Counted from the first letter of the stretch, positions 42,737-53,981 are shown. The stretch is 64,000 bases of DNA from JBBQZO01 sp038207625 (GCA_038207625.1 JBBQZO010000003.1:1-64000), one strand, 5' to 3'. Notes: generated by a model from the sequence alone, not told the origin. Made by a program: numbers and translations.

Positions 42737-43099
42737 ATGACCACCATCGCATCGACATCCACCTCAAAATCACCCGACATGCAAGCGTGTATGGATGCCT
42801 GCTCATCATGCCACCAGATTTGTTTGCACATGGCGATGACGCACTGTCTGGAGCGTGGCGGAAGACATGTCGAACCTGGGCACTTTCGCCTGATGATCAA
42901 CTGCGCCGAAATCTGTCAGGCATCGGCCAACCTCCAATTGAGCGCATCCCCATTTAGCGCTCAATTGTGCCGTCTGTGCGCAGACATCTGCACGGCCTGC
43001 GCGAACAGCTGCCGCGACCTCGACGGCATGGAACCGTGTGTGCGCGCATGCGAAGCCTGCGCCAAGACATGCAGCAGCATGGCCGGCACACGGCATTAA
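42737..43099 (+). CDS. Four-helix-bundle copper-binding protein, Csp-like
   Basis: A 120-residue protein with 16 cysteines arranged as repeated CxxxC/CxxC pairs along predicted helices: 18, 22, 25, 29, 37, 56, 60, 78, 81, 85, 88, 92, 101, 105, 108 and 112. This is the pattern of Csp copper storage proteins, which line a helical bundle with Cys thiolates to hold many Cu(I). There is no signal peptide, so it resembles cytosolic Csp3. AGGAG precedes the ATG by six bases. It is 27 bases from the DUF305 gene on the same strand. Confidence 0.88.
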   Translation: MTTIASTSTSKSPDMQACMDACSSCHQICLHMAMTHCLERGGRHVEPGHFRLMINCAEICQASANLQLSASPFSAQLCRLCADICTACANSCRDLDGMEPCVRACEACAKTCSSMAGTRH

Positions 43100-43126
43100 T
43101 CGACCCACCTGGCAATGGAGAGCAAC

Positions 43127-43570
43127 ATGCAAATTCACACCAGCAGTTCGAACACCATGCGTCGCATGGCCTGGGTACTGTCCATCGCCCTCGCAAGCGC
43201 CACGGCAGCGTTTCCCGCGGCGGCACAGTCGGCGTCGGCCATGGCCGGACATGGCGCGATGGGAACGCCAGCCAAGCACGACGGCGCAATGGCACCATCG
43301 GCCATGCACGACGAGGCGATGGCAATGCACAAATCGATGGACGACATGCACGCGAAGATGCGCGACATGAAGCCCAGCGGCGACGTCGATCGTGATTTCG
43401 TGATGATGATGCGAGCGCACCATCAAGGGGCAGTCGAGATGGCGCAGCGGGAGCTTGATTCCGGCAAGGATCGCGCAGTGATCAAGACAGCCAGGAAGAT
43501 CATCACCGCGCAAAAACGCGAGATCGCCGAGTTTGACGCCTGGCTGGCGCAACACCCGATGAACAAGTAA
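43127..43570 (+). CDS. DUF305 protein, probable copper/periplasmic stress protein
   Basis: A 147-residue exported protein with a signal peptide (cut near AAQS), a Met/His-rich spacer (AMAGHGAMG, AMHDEAMAMHKSMDDMHAKM) and a DUF305 core (DRDFVMMMRAHHQGAVEMAQ, ending FDAWLAQH). DUF305 proteins are ferritin-like helical bundles often found beside copper resistance genes, and Met/His-rich stretches bind Cu(I)/Cu(II). The start at 43127 is preferred over 43115 because GGAG lies between them. Likely operon with the Csp-like gene. Confidence 0.85.
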   Translation: MQIHTSSSNTMRRMAWVLSIALASATAAFPAAAQSASAMAGHGAMGTPAKHDGAMAPSAMHDEAMAMHKSMDDMHAKMRDMKPSGDVDRDFVMMMRAHHQGAVEMAQRELDSGKDRAVIKTARKIITAQKREIAEFDAWLAQHPMNK

Positions 43571-43752
43571 GCCACCGGGATGGCCAAAACGACGCCGCGC
43601 GGGACCGAAATGGCCGAAGCGGCGCGGCGCTCTTGCGCCAAAACGCATCGACGACACCCGCTCGCGCCCCGACTGTCACGCCCTACCACGCGTCAAGGCT
43701 AAGCCGGACTATGCCTCGCGCAATGCGTGGCGCAGTCCAAACCGAACAAACC

Positions 43753-44378
43753 TTATTTTGAATGCAGCGCGCTGGCGGCCTTGGCCAGCGCGGTGATGCG
43801 CTCCCAGTCACCGGCCAGAATCGCGTCTTTCGGCGTGAGCCACGAGCCGCCCACGCAGGCCACGTTTTTGCAGGCCAGGAAAGCCGATGCGCTGTCGATC
43901 GAGATGCCGCCGGTCGGGCAGAACGTCACGTCGGCCAGCGGGCCGCCGATCGCGTTGAGCATGCCGATGCCGCCGGCCTGCATGGCCGGGAACAATTTGA
44001 GCTGGCGAAAGCCCGCTTCGCGCGCGGCCATCACTTCGGACGGCGTCATCACGCCCGGCAGCAGCGGCAGGCCGCTGGTTTTGGCCGCGTCGATCAGCGC
44101 CGGCGTGAGGCCCGGCGAGACACCGAACACGGCGCCGGCGTCGCGCGCGGCGGCGAACTCGGACGGCACCGTCAGCGTACCGACGCCGACGATCGCGCCC
44201 GGCACTTCGGACATGGCGCGGATCGCGCCCAGACCGTGCGCGGTGCGCAGCGTCACTTCCAGCACGCAGATGCCACCGGCGACAAGCGCGCGCGCCAGCG
44301 GCACGGCATGCTCAGGGTCGTCAATCGCAATCACCGGAATGACCACGGCGCTGCGCATCATTTCAAGGAGTGTCATGT

Positions 44379-44382
<4 letters not shown>
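43753..44382 (-). CDS. eda: KDPG aldolase
   Basis: The 209-residue class I aldolase cleaves 2-keto-3-deoxy-6-phosphogluconate to pyruvate and glyceraldehyde 3-phosphate. Motifs: EVTLRTAHG with the catalytic Glu, GVGTL, the Schiff-base lysine in FRQLKLFPA, and FCPTGGIS. Its ATG overlaps the edd stop by four bases, with AAGGAG-type sequence near the second ATG at 44376. Final gene of the edd-eda operon. Confidence 0.95.
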
Positions 44383-46298
<1,916 letters not shown>

Positions 46299-46324
46299 GA
46301 TCGTTCCTTATAAATGAGTGCGTA

Positions 46325-46339
46325 TGAAATTTTACTACA
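46325..46339 (-). promoter_or_regulatory. Candidate HexR operator before edd
   Basis: Read on the minus strand the site is TGTAGTAAAATTTCA. Fourteen of these bases are identical to a site before zwf (58752). It lies 27-41 bases before the edd ATG, within the expected promoter. Confidence 0.72.
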
Positions 46340-46571
46340 AAATTTTCTGGAAAGTGACACTTTGACTGCTCCGGCAATGACATTTTACCGAAAACGGACC
46401 ACAATTGACGCACGCCAGCCAAGCGCGCTCTGCTACAAATTGAATTTTGCACATCACTGCGGCGCTGCCGATACCGTACGAGCGGGCGCAAAATCGGCCG
46501 CCGCTCACTCTGCGCATGCTTGCCCAAGCAGCGAAATTCCAGCATAGAGCGATCATGTTCAATATGCAAAC
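46340..46571. other. Divergent edd/pgi promoter region
   Basis: The full gap 46299-46682 contains no gene. It holds the two HexR-like sites annotated separately, and AT-rich promoter-like DNA on both sides. Confidence 0.6.
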
Positions 46572-46586
46572 TGTAGTGAATTTACG
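46572..46586 (+). promoter_or_regulatory. Candidate HexR operator before pgi
   Basis: TGTAGTGAATTTACG matches the palindromic zwf site TGTAGTAAATTTACA at 13 of 15. A related TGTATAGTGAAAT follows at 46597. It lies about 100 bases before the pgi ATG. Confidence 0.6.
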
Positions 46587-46682
46587 CGTTTTTGATGTAT
46601 AGTGAAATAAAATGACGCCGATCGCGCGAAATACCGCTGCGCGATCCCCCTCAACCATATTTTGCACTGCACCCTGCCGACC

Positions 46683-48326
46683 ATGCGCCAGCCCGCCATC
46701 ACCGCTACCGCCAGTTTTCAAGCCCTCGCCACCCACGCCAGCACGGCCAAGCACTGGCAGCTGCGCCAGTTGTTCGGCGCCGATCCGCAGCGCTTCCACG
46801 CCATGTCGATGGAGGCGGCCGGCCTGTTTCTGGACTATTCGAAAAATCGCGTGGACGCACACGCGCTGGCCCTGCTGCACCAACTGGCGCGCGAGCGCGG
46901 CGTGGAAGCGCAGCGCGATGCGATGTTTGCGGGCGAAAAAATCAACGCCACCGAACAGCGTGCCGTACTGCACACGGCATTGCGCGCGCCGGCCACCGAC
47001 AGCATCACGGTCGACGGGCAGGACGTCAGCGGCGACGTGCATGCGGTGCTCGAACGGGTGCGCGAGTTCACCGACCGGGTGCGCGGCGCCGGCTGGCTTG
47101 GCCACACGGGCAAGCCGATCACCGACATCGTCAACATCGGCATCGGCGGCTCCGACCTCGGCCCCAAGATGGTGTGCCTGGCGCTGCGCCAGTTCGCCCA
47201 CCCGCGCCTGAAAATGCATTTCGTCTCGAACGTGGATGGGCACGACATCGACGCGGCGCTGTCCCAGGTCGATCCGGAGACGACGCTGTTCATCATCGCC
47301 TCAAAAACCTTCACCACCAGCGAGACCATGCTCAACGCGCAGAGCGCGCGCAGCTGGTTCCTCGAGCGCGCCGGCGAGCACGATCTGGCGCACCACTTCG
47401 TGGCCGTCTCCACCAACGTCGAGGCGATCCGCCAGTTCGGCATCGACCCGGCCAATATGTTCCCGTTCTGGGACTGGGTGGGCGGACGCTATTCGGTCTG
47501 GTCGGCGATCGGCCTGTCGGTGGCGCTGTCGGTCGGCTACGGCTACTTCAGCGACTTCCTGGCCGGCGCGCACGCGATGGACCAGCATTTCCGCCACGCG
47601 CCTTTGGCCCAGAACATGCCGGTAGTGATGGCGCTGACCGGATTCTGGAACCGCCAGTTCCTCGGCTGCAGCTCGGTATCGATCGCGCCGTATCACCAGG
47701 ACCTGAACCGCTTCCCCGCCTACCTGCAACAGCTCGACATGGAAAGCAACGGCAAGCGCGTCACCAAGGACGGCGAGCCGCTCGACGTGCCCACCTGCCC
47801 GGTGATCTGGGGCGACTGCGGCACCAACGGCCAGCACGCCTACTTCCAGCTGCTGCACCAGGGCACCGACGTGACGCCGATCGACTTCATCGCCACGCTG
47901 CGCCCGTCGCACGAGCTGGGCCAGCATCATGCTGCGCTATTGGCGAACTGCTTCGCCCAGTCCGAGGCCTTCATGCGCGGCAAGACCGCCGACGAAGTAC
48001 GCGCCGACCTGCAGGCCCAGGGTCTGCCGGAGCACGACGTCGAACGTCTGGTGCCGCACAAGACCTTCCCCGGCAACCGCCCCAGCAATACCATCCTGAT
48101 GGAGCATCTGACGCCGGGCACGCTGGGCGCCTTGATCGCGCTGTACGAGCACAAGACGTTTGTGCAAGGCGTGCTGTGGAACGTGAACAGCTTCGACCAG
48201 TGGGGCGTCGAGCTGGGCAAGGTGCTGGCCAAGAACATCGAGGCCGAGCTGATGGGCCAGGCCCGTCCCGAGCTGCACGACTGCTCCACCAACGGCCTGA
48301 TCGCGATGGCCAAGGCCGCTGTTTAA
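46683..48326 (+). CDS. pgi: Glucose-6-phosphate isomerase
   Basis: The 547-residue enzyme interconverts glucose 6-phosphate and fructose 6-phosphate. Signatures: IVNIGIGGSDLGP, IIASKTFTTSETM, FPFWDWVGGRYSVWSAIGL and the C-terminal LWNVNSFDQWGVELGK. Length is standard (about 548). The ATG at 46683 is chosen; a TTG at 46662 begins the open frame but has no ribosome site. Twenty-two bases separate it from the gluconolactonase gene, so they probably form an operon. Confidence 0.96.
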   Translation: MRQPAITATASFQALATHASTAKHWQLRQLFGADPQRFHAMSMEAAGLFLDYSKNRVDAHALALLHQLARERGVEAQRDAMFAGEKINATEQRAVLHTALRAPATDSITVDGQDVSGDVHAVLERVREFTDRVRGAGWLGHTGKPITDIVNIGIGGSDLGPKMVCLALRQFAHPRLKMHFVSNVDGHDIDAALSQVDPETTLFIIASKTFTTSETMLNAQSARSWFLERAGEHDLAHHFVAVSTNVEAIRQFGIDPANMFPFWDWVGGRYSVWSAIGLSVALSVGYGYFSDFLAGAHAMDQHFRHAPLAQNMPVVMALTGFWNRQFLGCSSVSIAPYHQDLNRFPAYLQQLDMESNGKRVTKDGEPLDVPTCPVIWGDCGTNGQHAYFQLLHQGTDVTPIDFIATLRPSHELGQHHAALLANCFAQSEAFMRGKTADEVRADLQAQGLPEHDVERLVPHKTFPGNRPSNTILMEHLTPGTLGALIALYEHKTFVQGVLWNVNSFDQWGVELGKVLAKNIEAELMGQARPELHDCSTNGLIAMAKAAV

Positions 48327-48348
48327 TCCCACCCTGACGACTCCTCCA

Positions 48349-49242
48349 ATGACAACCGAACCTTTCGAGATTGCGTACGACGCGCCGATGATCGTGGGCG
48401 AATGCCCGCTGTGGCACGCCGGCGAAGCCTGCATTTACTGGGTCGACATCAACGGCTTCACGGTTCATCGGCTGCATCCGGCCAGCGGCGCGCACCGCGC
48501 CTACCGGATGGACAGCGAACCGGCGGCGCTGGCCATGCACGCCGACGGCGCCCTGGTGGTGGCAACCCGCAACGGCTTTGTGCGCCTCGACACGGCCAGC
48601 GGCGCCGTCAGCGACATCGCCGCCGCGCCCTACGACACGGCCACCACGCGCTTTAACGACGGCCGCGTCGATGGCGCCGGGCGCTTCTGGGTCGGCACCA
48701 TCTACGAGCCGCGCACCGAACCGGCCGCGCAGATGTACTGCCTCGAACGGGGCGTCATCAAGCTGGCCTGGTCGGGCGGCATGACGGTGTCGAACGGTCT
48801 GGGTTTCAGCCTCGATCAGCGCAGCATGTACCACGCCGACACCACCACGCACCGGATCGACCGCTATGGCTTCGATGTGGCGACCGGCGCGCTGTCCGGT
48901 CCCGAACGCTTCCAGCAGTTCTCGATGGACAAGGCAAACAACTACGGCGGGCGTCCGGACGGCGCCGCCGTCGACAGCGAAGGCGCCTACTGGTGCGCGA
49001 TGTTCGAAGGCGCGCGCCTGCTGCGCTTCGCACCCGACGGCACGCTGCTGCGCGAGATCGCGCTGCCGGTGCGTTGCCCGACCATGCTCGCGTTTGGCGG
49101 TGCCGATCTGCGCACCCTGTACATCACCAGCGCCACCCACGGGCGCAGCGCCGCCGAGCTGGAACAGTATCCGCTGAGCGGACGCCTGCTGTCGCTGCGG
49201 GTCGATGTGGCCGGGCGCGTCGAACCCTTCTACCGGCCCTGA
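48349..49242 (+). CDS. SMP-30/gluconolactonase family lactonase
   Basis: A 297-residue six-bladed beta-propeller with the SMP-30 metal and substrate residues: GECPLW with the metal Glu near residue 18, TTRFNDGRVDGAGRFWVG, SNGLGFSLD and NYGGRPDGAAVDSEGAYWCAMF. The family hydrolyses sugar lactones, needing a divalent metal. Cotranscription with pgi and the absence of a pgl gene in zwf-hexR-tal suggest it may open 6-phosphogluconolactone or gluconolactone; substrate cannot be read from the sequence. Confidence 0.88.
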   Translation: MTTEPFEIAYDAPMIVGECPLWHAGEACIYWVDINGFTVHRLHPASGAHRAYRMDSEPAALAMHADGALVVATRNGFVRLDTASGAVSDIAAAPYDTATTRFNDGRVDGAGRFWVGTIYEPRTEPAAQMYCLERGVIKLAWSGGMTVSNGLGFSLDQRSMYHADTTTHRIDRYGFDVATGALSGPERFQQFSMDKANNYGGRPDGAAVDSEGAYWCAMFEGARLLRFAPDGTLLREIALPVRCPTMLAFGGADLRTLYITSATHGRSAAELEQYPLSGRLLSLRVDVAGRVEPFYRP

Positions 49243-49485
49243 CCGGACAAGCGGCGCCACCGATTCAAGCTGGCGCCGCTCTGGTCGCGCGCCCGCCATC
49301 GGCACGCCGAAATGGACTTGTGCCTCTAAAGCGCGCGCCCGCCGCCTGCGGCTTTTCGTCTTCGTATACAATCGGCGTTCGCGACGCGCGCCCTGCTGCC
49401 ACCATGGGACGCCGTCAAACACGCTGGCTTGCTTGCGCAAGCTATCATCGATGACACCCGCTCACGGCGGGGCTTTGGAGTAGGT

Positions 49486-50019
49486 ATGGAACGACGAATT
49501 TTCTTGCAAACGGTCGCTGCGGGCGCGCTCGGCACGCTCGCGCCGACGGCATTTGCAAACCAGGCCAAGGTCGAAAAAAAGCGCCCCGCGCCGACCATCG
49601 CGTTCAATCTGGAAGGCATCGGCCACGACGGCAAGCTGGTCAACCTGGATGACTATGCCGGCAAGGCCTGCCTGGTGAGCTTCTTCACGGTCGACTGCAT
49701 ACCGTGCATCGAAGACACCCGCCGCATGCGCGAATTTTTCGTCGGTAACAAGGCGCGCAACTTCATGATGATCGGCGTGAGCATGGATCAGAAGAAGAGC
49801 GACTACACCGAATATATGACGCTGCTCAATTCAACCATCCCGGCCGAAGCGCGCTATCCGATCGTCTGGCGCAAGGCGCCCGAACACCGCGACTCGTTCG
49901 GTCCGATCGCCAAAACACCCACCCATTTCGTGCTGAACCGCGCCCACAAACAGGTGCTGCGCCGCGACGGCGTGTTCCAGCCGGACGACTGGGACGACCT
50001 GTGGACCAGCCTTAGCTGA
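49486..50019 (+). CDS. TlpA/thioredoxin-like exported protein
   Basis: The 177-residue protein has a signal with an RR pair (MERRIFLQTVAAGALG), possibly Tat-type, and a thioredoxin-fold domain of the AhpC/TlpA group with the redox motif CIPC at 71-74 and a cis-Pro region TPTHFVL. It is probably a periplasmic thiol-disulfide or peroxiredoxin-like factor. GGAG precedes the ATG. A perfect 12-bp hairpin follows the stop. Confidence 0.83.
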   Translation: MERRIFLQTVAAGALGTLAPTAFANQAKVEKKRPAPTIAFNLEGIGHDGKLVNLDDYAGKACLVSFFTVDCIPCIEDTRRMREFFVGNKARNFMMIGVSMDQKKSDYTEYMTLLNSTIPAEARYPIVWRKAPEHRDSFGPIAKTPTHFVLNRAHKQVLRRDGVFQPDDWDDLWTSLS

Positions 50020-50033
50020 CGCGCCCCCGGGGG

Positions 50034-50075
50034 CGTCGGCCCGCCTGATCGCGGCGGGCCGACGCGGCTTTTCTG
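50034..50075. terminator. Bidirectional terminator hairpin
   Basis: CGTCGGCCCGCC (50034-50045) and GGCGGGCCGACG (50053-50064) form a perfect 12-bp stem between two convergent genes, followed by CTTTTCT on the plus strand. Confidence 0.75.
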
Positions 50076-50822
50076 TTATGCCTTCGGTGTAAATACGACG
50101 CTGTTGCGGTACTGGCTGTCGTTGCCAAAGCCTTTCGCGCTGCCCTGCTCGTCGCGCTTGACGATGACGAGCCGGTTGGCCACGACGCTAAAGGTAAATT
50201 CCTCCTTGCTGGCCTGCTCGAACGACAGCACCAGCATCATGCTCGCCTTGACGCTGTGCTTGACCGTAGCCGACAGCGGCAGCCCATCGGCGCCCAGCCA
50301 GATTTGCGCGACATGACTATTTTCCTTGATCGACACCTTCGGTTCGTCCTCCTCCGGCGGGACGATGTTGACCTCGATCAGGCGCGCCGGCTTGCCTTGA
50401 TAGGTGTCGGCGCGCTCCGAGCGCAACTGACTGTTGGCCAGATATTGCAATAGCTTGGGCGCGTAGTTGAGCGTTTGCGCAACGGCCGGCGCGCTGCTCG
50501 ATTCGATCAAGTGGGTCAGGGCCTGCACTTTTTTTGCGCCCTTGGCGACCGGCTTGGCTTCGTCGGCCGCGCGCTTCATCAGCGCGTGATCCCAACGGAT
50601 CAGGAAGCCATTCACATCGTCCTCGACCTGGGCCGAGACGGCGCCGTTTTCGCTCGACTTGACGACCTTGCCATCCATCTCCGTTCTTTGGGTCTTGCTT
50701 TCATAGGTGCCGTGCAGCGCACCCTGTCCTTGCAAGGGCGCCAGCGCCAGCTTCAGATCGTCGAGGCCATTGGCGAATGCCGAATTGGCCAGCAGCAAAG
50801 CAAACAGCGCGGTAAATTTCAT
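50076..50822 (-). CDS. Secreted hypothetical protein
   Basis: A 248-residue exported protein (signal cut near SAFA). The mature part begins LDDLKLALAPLQGQGALHGTYESKTQR and has lipocalin- or LolA-like alternating strands, Lys-rich loops (AAKPVAKGAKKVQ) and no cysteine. No family recognised. The start at 50822 follows AGGA; an upstream ATG at 50900 has no signal peptide. Normal codon use. Confidence 0.75.
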   Translation of the reverse strand: MKFTALFALLLANSAFANGLDDLKLALAPLQGQGALHGTYESKTQRTEMDGKVVKSSENGAVSAQVEDDVNGFLIRWDHALMKRAADEAKPVAKGAKKVQALTHLIESSSAPAVAQTLNYAPKLLQYLANSQLRSERADTYQGKPARLIEVNIVPPEEDEPKVSIKENSHVAQIWLGADGLPLSATVKHSVKASMMLVLSFEQASKEEFTFSVVANRLVIVKRDEQGSAKGFGNDSQYRNSVVFTPKA

Positions 50823-51099
50823 GATGATCCTGATGAGTAAAGTGAAAAGGAGGTGGGCCGATTCGATGGTTTGGGTATTTACATCGCTTCGGTCCGCCAA
50901 TATACCCGTTTGCGCCGCATTGAAATTGCCACTTTGTAATTATCTGTGACAAGCCCGGCCCGTATCGGCCAAACGTGCCGACATGTTTGCCGGCGCCGTG
51001 GCGAGCGTGAACGAGCGATGATTTTTCGTGCTATATTGAAATGTTGCAATTCGAAGCAAGCCAGGCTTCGCCAGCCAAACAGTACAACAGGAGGTGCTG

Positions 51100-51414
51100 A
51101 TGATTATCGCTATTACGTCGTTCAGTTTGCCAAAGCCGATCACGCTCGAGGAGGCGCGCAGCATTTTCCTGAGCACCGCGCCAACGTATCGGGGCGTACA
51201 AGGATTGCTGCGAAAACACTACATGCTCTCCGAGGACGGTGCAAGCGCCGGCGGCGTCTACCTGTGGAATTCGAAGGCGGAGGCGGAAGCCATGTACACC
51301 GAAGCGTGGCGCGCGTTCGTCCGCGCGAAGTACAACACCGATCCAACCGTCACCTACTTCCACAGTCCCGTGCTGGTCGATAACCTTGCTCAGCAAATCT
51401 CGACTGACGAGTGA
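51100..51414 (+). CDS. YdhR-type putative monooxygenase (ABM fold)
   Basis: A 104-residue single-domain protein with the dimeric alpha/beta-barrel pattern: AITSFSLPKPITLEEARSIF, GLLRKHYMLSEDG and GGVYLWNSKAEAEAMYTEAW. It matches YdhR, a putative monooxygenase. GAGG lies before the ATG at 51100. The gene is followed by a small-enzyme and decayed-gene patch. Confidence 0.85.
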   Translation: MIIAITSFSLPKPITLEEARSIFLSTAPTYRGVQGLLRKHYMLSEDGASAGGVYLWNSKAEAEAMYTEAWRAFVRAKYNTDPTVTYFHSPVLVDNLAQQISTDE

Positions 51415-51578
51415 GATTGTTCATGTCCGCATCGACGCATTTCCTGACGGTCTAGGAAACAATCGGCGTGAGCGCCTTTGGCTGCGGCGGCCAGGTCGCC
51501 GATATGGCGCGCACGCGCTTCTTTTGTATTGTCATATTTCACATAGCCCGGACGACCTCTGGGGCGTAAGGAAATTCC

Positions 51579-51971
51579 ATGTTCAGTCACATAATGATCG
51601 GTTCGAATGACATCGAACAGTCAAAACGGTTCTACGACGCTGTATTAGGAACGCTCGGGGCAGGCGAACCGTTGCGTAACCAGGCAGCTTCTGGTCACAT
51701 CCGTCTCTTCTACCGGCATGCAGGAAGTACTTTCTGCATCAGTGAGCCGATCAACGGGGAAGACGCGACCTGTGCGAACGGCGGCACCATTGGCTTCAGA
51801 TGCAGCTCGCCTGAGCAGGTGCAGGAATTTCACGACACGGCGGTCGCGCATGGTGGCAAATCCATTGAAGACCCGCCGGGCTTGCGTGACGGCGCGATGG
51901 GAGCAATGCACCTGGCCTACGTTCGCGACCCGGACGGAAATAAGCTGTGTGCAATCTACCGTGCCAAGTAG
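51579..51971 (+). CDS. VOC family protein (glyoxalase/dioxygenase-like)
   Basis: A 130-residue VOC-fold protein with two betaalphabetabetabeta modules: FSHIMIGSNDIEQSKRFYDAVL at the start and LAYVRDPDGNKLCAIY at the end. The His in SHIMIG, Glu in the last strand region and the DPDGN loop are typical of metal-binding glyoxalase/bleomycin-resistance relatives. Substrate unknown. Confidence 0.88.
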   Translation: MFSHIMIGSNDIEQSKRFYDAVLGTLGAGEPLRNQAASGHIRLFYRHAGSTFCISEPINGEDATCANGGTIGFRCSSPEQVQEFHDTAVAHGGKSIEDPPGLRDGAMGAMHLAYVRDPDGNKLCAIYRAK

Positions 51972-52149
51972 CGCGCATGATCGCTTTTTCACGCTGCGAC
52001 ACGCAGCTTGAGTGGCAATTGAGCACTGCCGGTCACAAGCTGGTGGCCGGAGTGTGTCCATTTCTGGCAGCAATCGGCTGGGGACATCTACGCCACGCCA
52101 AGGTTGCTGTTCGAAATCGATGGTGTCGGCATCGCAGTCCGAAGCAAGT

Positions 52150-52460
52150 GGTTTCCCGAATGCCTGGAGCCAAATGTAGCCTGCAGCACCTGCTGTCAGC
52201 GACGCGAGGAAGACTGCCGTCTTCGATGAAGTGACAAGTTCTGGTTGTCCGACGAACGCAAGGTTCGTCATGAAGATAGACATCGTAAGTCCGATGCCAC
52301 CGGGCAGACCCGCTCCGAAAACATAAGCCCAACTCAAATCCAGCGGCAATTTGCACATGCCCAGAGCAACGGCCATGAAGCACCTCAATGCCATGCCTCA
52401 TGACTTGCCGACTAATAGTCCCGCAGCAATGCCGATGCTGTTTGCCGAAGCAAGCTTTGA
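52150..52460 (-). pseudogene. nhaA: Remnant of Na+/H+ antiporter NhaA, C-terminal part
   Basis: On the minus strand, SANSIGIAAGLLVGKS stops at a TGA, and the next frame continues with MAVALGMCKLPLDLSWAY, GAGLPGGIGLTMSIFMTNLAF, then SSKTAVFLASLTAGAAGYIWL. These match the last helices of NhaA (GAGLLGGIGFTMSIFI is the family form). About 100 residues remain of roughly 400, with a frameshift/stop near 52400, so the gene is inactive. It overlaps no intact gene. Confidence 0.8.
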
Positions 52461-52540
52461 CCCGCCTGCCGAGGCTGCCCAATAGCCGCTTCGGGCAATT
52501 GCTGGCGCATCACCAGAGATCGGCCGACGATTCTTTGCCA
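52461..52540. other. Short spacer between nhaA remnant and membrane protein gene
   Basis: No feature seen. Confidence 0.4.
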
Positions 52541-52771
52541 TCATGGGAAGCTCATGTCCAAACCGAGCTTCCTGCTAATGAAAAAGGTGAAGAGCACAAG
52601 GCCCAGGAGCGATAGCACTAAGACTGCGGCCACCTTGCCGGCCGCGCGTAGCACCGCGCGCTTCTCCCCCTCCTTCTTCCCTTGATCGTAATGCCACTTG
52701 ATGGCGAAGAACATGCCCGTGCCTAACACGAGAACCTTGAACGTCGCTAAGACTATAGGGACCCAGTCCAT
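52541..52771 (-). CDS. Small two-helix membrane protein
   Basis: A 76-residue protein starting MDWVPIVLATFKVLVLGTGMFF with one helix near residues 5-24, a charged loop WHYDQGKKEGEKRA and a second helix near 47-66 (AAVLVLSLLGLVLFTFFI). No family recognised. The ATG at 52771 is the best start, though its ribosome site is weak; a GTG at 52804 begins the open frame. It lies among decayed genes, so expression is uncertain. Confidence 0.55.
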   Translation of the reverse strand: MDWVPIVLATFKVLVLGTGMFFAIKWHYDQGKKEGEKRAVLRAAGKVAAVLVLSLLGLVLFTFFISRKLGLDMSFP

Positions 52772-53061
52772 AATTTTGAGTATTTCCAGGCTATTAATTG
52801 ACACTATCTATCGTGCGGAGCGCTGCCTCAAAACGCTGCTTCAGCGGCTTCATTTTTTGTTCACACCAACCCCAGGCATCCTGTTTGAATCTTTCATTGC
52901 ATCTAACGATGAAATGACAATGGCACTCAGCGAAGTGACTTACCGAATCCAGATCAGAGAGGAAAAAACGTCAGCGACTGCCATGCAAGGATGAAGTTGC
53001 TGCGGGTTCCTAGGCATACTACTTGAAAACACTATCGATGCATTGAGACAAACTGTCCCAG

Positions 53062-53640
53062 TTGACAACCATACAAGAAGAAAATTTGCCAATCTGCTTG
53101 CCGCGATTGGCCGTGCACGGCGGCCCACGTTTTTTGCAGATCGCGGATGCGTTGCAGGCGGCGCTGGTAGATGGATCGCTGAAATCGGGTGACCGTCTAC
53201 CTGCGCAGCGCCAGTTGGCAGCACGGCTGGACTGTACGCATCGTCGAGGACGATCCCTACTGGCTCCTTGTCGATGCCCCGCCGCCACCGATTGCCACGT
53301 TTGCCCCGGAACAGGTGTACTGCATCTCAAGCCTGTCGAAATGCCTCACACCCGGCTTGCGTGTCGCCTTCGTGCTAATACGCGACCCGCACGAACGCGA
53401 ACGTTTCCTGGTCGCGCCAAGATCATTTGCGCTGATGGTCGCTCCGCTGACGGGCGCACTGGCCACTCAGTGGATCCTCGACGGTTCGGCTGACGAATTG
53501 ATGGACGGCGTGCGCGACGAGGTGCGCCTGCGCCACCGGATGGCTCGAGATATTCTGGCGGGGCGGTACAGCGGCGCCGGAGACGGCCTGCATGTATGCT
53601 TCAACGGCTGTCTCATCTGCTTGCGCGGCGGCCCGAGTCG
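53062..53640 (+). pseudogene. Deleted MocR-type (GntR-aminotransferase) regulator
   Basis: A GntR helix-turn-helix start (GPRFLQIADALQAALVDGSL, GDRLPAQRQLAARL) is readable to about 53235. It joins directly to the C-terminal part of an aminotransferase domain in another frame: VRIVEDDPYWLL, then VYCISSLSKCLTPGLRVAFV with the PLP lysine, then RHRMARDILAGR. The middle (roughly 100-150 residues of linker and PLP domain) is missing, and the 3' end loses similarity after about 53600. Internal deletion plus frame change mark it as inactive. Confidence 0.75.
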
Positions 53641-53981
53641 TTCAGCGCTGCTGTGGTTTAACTGTCCAGGAAACACTGTGCTTCATTCGGGAGCTCTCGC
53701 AATGTGGTCGCCCATTGGTTTGCGGCCTCAGTGTTTATTTATCGTGAGACCACGCGCGAAAGTGAGCACACTGGAAGACAGCGACGTTAGCCGTGCGGCA
53801 CACCGTCCGCCTTGTTGTTAGCGGACGTTGGATCGCGTGTCGAATGTGCCGCGACCCGCGCGGCGCGCTTGCTGGCGTGACCGGCAGGTCGAACGGCTTA
53901 ACGCAGCGGCATGGTTTTTTCGTCTAGACGCGGCAAAGAAACCGGTGCCCCCCAGCCCGCGCCTTCAGCAACGAGGGTGCA
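53641..53981. other. Intergenic region, tail of decayed DNA
   Basis: Contains no supported gene; open frames read as low-information sequence. It separates the MocR relic from the convergent aldo/keto reductase end. Confidence 0.5.

Noticed and set aside
46597..46612. Possible second HexR site before pgi
   Set aside because: TGTATAGTGAAAT has an extra base and only half the palindrome, so it was not counted as an operator.
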